Made by a program: the position numbers and the translations under genes. From positions 1-6,938 of the forward strand of contig CAITSH010000168.1 in NCBI GenBank assembly GCA_903895005.1: 6,938 nt of DNA. Direction: 5' to 3'. Of this stretch, positions 6,634 to 6,938 are shown in pieces; the first letter of the stretch is position 1; each line of letters begins with the position of its first letter. The stretch is from an uncultured Pseudomonadota bacterium (lineage in GTDB: Bacteria; Pseudomonadota; Gammaproteobacteria; Burkholderiales; SG8-39). The notes beneath the pieces were generated by a model. That model had not been told where the DNA came from. It did no database searches and saw only the letters and a program-made list of their open reading frames with translations.

Positions 6634-6938
6634 ATGAGCACCAAGCCACTCCTTCCGCAACACTCCCGCTACGACTACATCCCCCTGCCGGAGCGCAAGG
6701 ACTACTCCTGGCCGGACGGCAAGCGCCTCGCCTTCACCATCACGACCAACATCGAGTGGTTTGCCTTCGGGGCCGGCCTCGGCCATGACCCGGCCAAGAC
6801 AGGCGAACCGCAGACGCATCGCAATTATTCCTGGCGCGACTACGGCAACCGCATCGGCATCTGGCGCCTGTTCGAGTTGCTGGACGAACTTAAGCTGCCC
6901 GCCGGGCACAACACCAACAGCCTGATCTACCACTACGC
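6634..6938 (+). CDS. Polysaccharide deacetylase family protein, PuuE/allantoinase-like (3' end outside window)
   Basis: The N-terminal 101 residues of a second PuuE-like hydrolase, absent a stop before the right edge. I translated it from ATG 6634, which follows the Bug stop by 3 nt and has a purine stretch (AAGGTAGAG, 6619-6627) at ribosome-binding distance. The start MSTKPLLPQHSRYDY leads into DYSWPDGKRLAF (23-34), the first conserved strand ending in TTNIEWFAFG (37-46), and NYSWRDYGNRIGIWRL (64-79). These are family hallmarks; the NodB TFDDG motif is not present in that form, and Glu41 stands where PuuE-like proteins usually carry an acidic residue. There is no signal peptide, so the enzyme is likely cytoplasmic. 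It is clearly related to the partial gene at the left edge but diverged (about a third of positions identical over the shared 34 residues), so this is no recent duplication. Substrate unknown. Confidence 0.85.
   Translation, partial: MSTKPLLPQHSRYDYIPLPERKDYSWPDGKRLAFTITTNIEWFAFGAGLGHDPAKTGEPQTHRNYSWRDYGNRIGIWRLFELLDELKLPAGHNTNSLIYHY

Overview
The window is GC-rich (roughly 60% or more by eye), tightly packed, and coded entirely on the plus strand. The combination of a branched-chain amino acid type (HAAT/Liv) ABC transporter, an orphan Bug/TctC-type binding protein and PuuE-like members of the polysaccharide deacetylase family points to a betaproteobacterium, most likely Burkholderiales or a relative. 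This is inferred from gene content; no rRNA or other phylogenetic marker is present.

Layout: (1) the 3' part of a PuuE/allantoinase-like polysaccharide deacetylase family gene (1-758), whose start lies upstream of the window; (2) after 14 nt, the permease gene livH (773-1630); (3) after 28 nt, holding an 11-codon mini-ORF that overlaps both neighbours by ATGA, the permease gene livM (1659-2591); (4) a 122-nt gap with no recognisable promoter, then a Tat-exported periplasmic binding protein (2714-3982); (5) a 138-nt gap mostly filled by a 95-bp imperfect inverted repeat; (6) livG (4121-4876) and livF (4869-5576), overlapping by 8 nt; (7) a 76-nt gap with a perfect 11-bp GC-rich hairpin; (8) a Bug/TctC binding protein (5653-6630); (9) after 3 nt, the 5' part of a second PuuE-like deacetylase family gene (6634 to the right edge).

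How it may work: the five Liv genes make a complete importer (one binding protein, two permeases, two ATPases). The flanking enzymes belong to a family whose characterised relatives cleave C-N bonds in small molecules (PuuE allantoinase) or deacetylate sugars. A reasonable inference is a catabolic cassette that imports a small amide-, imide- or ureide-like compound and hydrolyses it with one or both enzymes, with the Bug protein as a second periplasmic receptor. The substrate cannot be read from the sequence. No regulator, mobile element, tRNA, rRNA or CRISPR array was found. The individual genes are of well-known families; the less ordinary points are the two divergent deacetylase paralogues bracketing one transporter, the lost canonical metal-ligand position in the first enzyme, the inverted-repeat element inside the transporter operon and the coupled mini-ORF.
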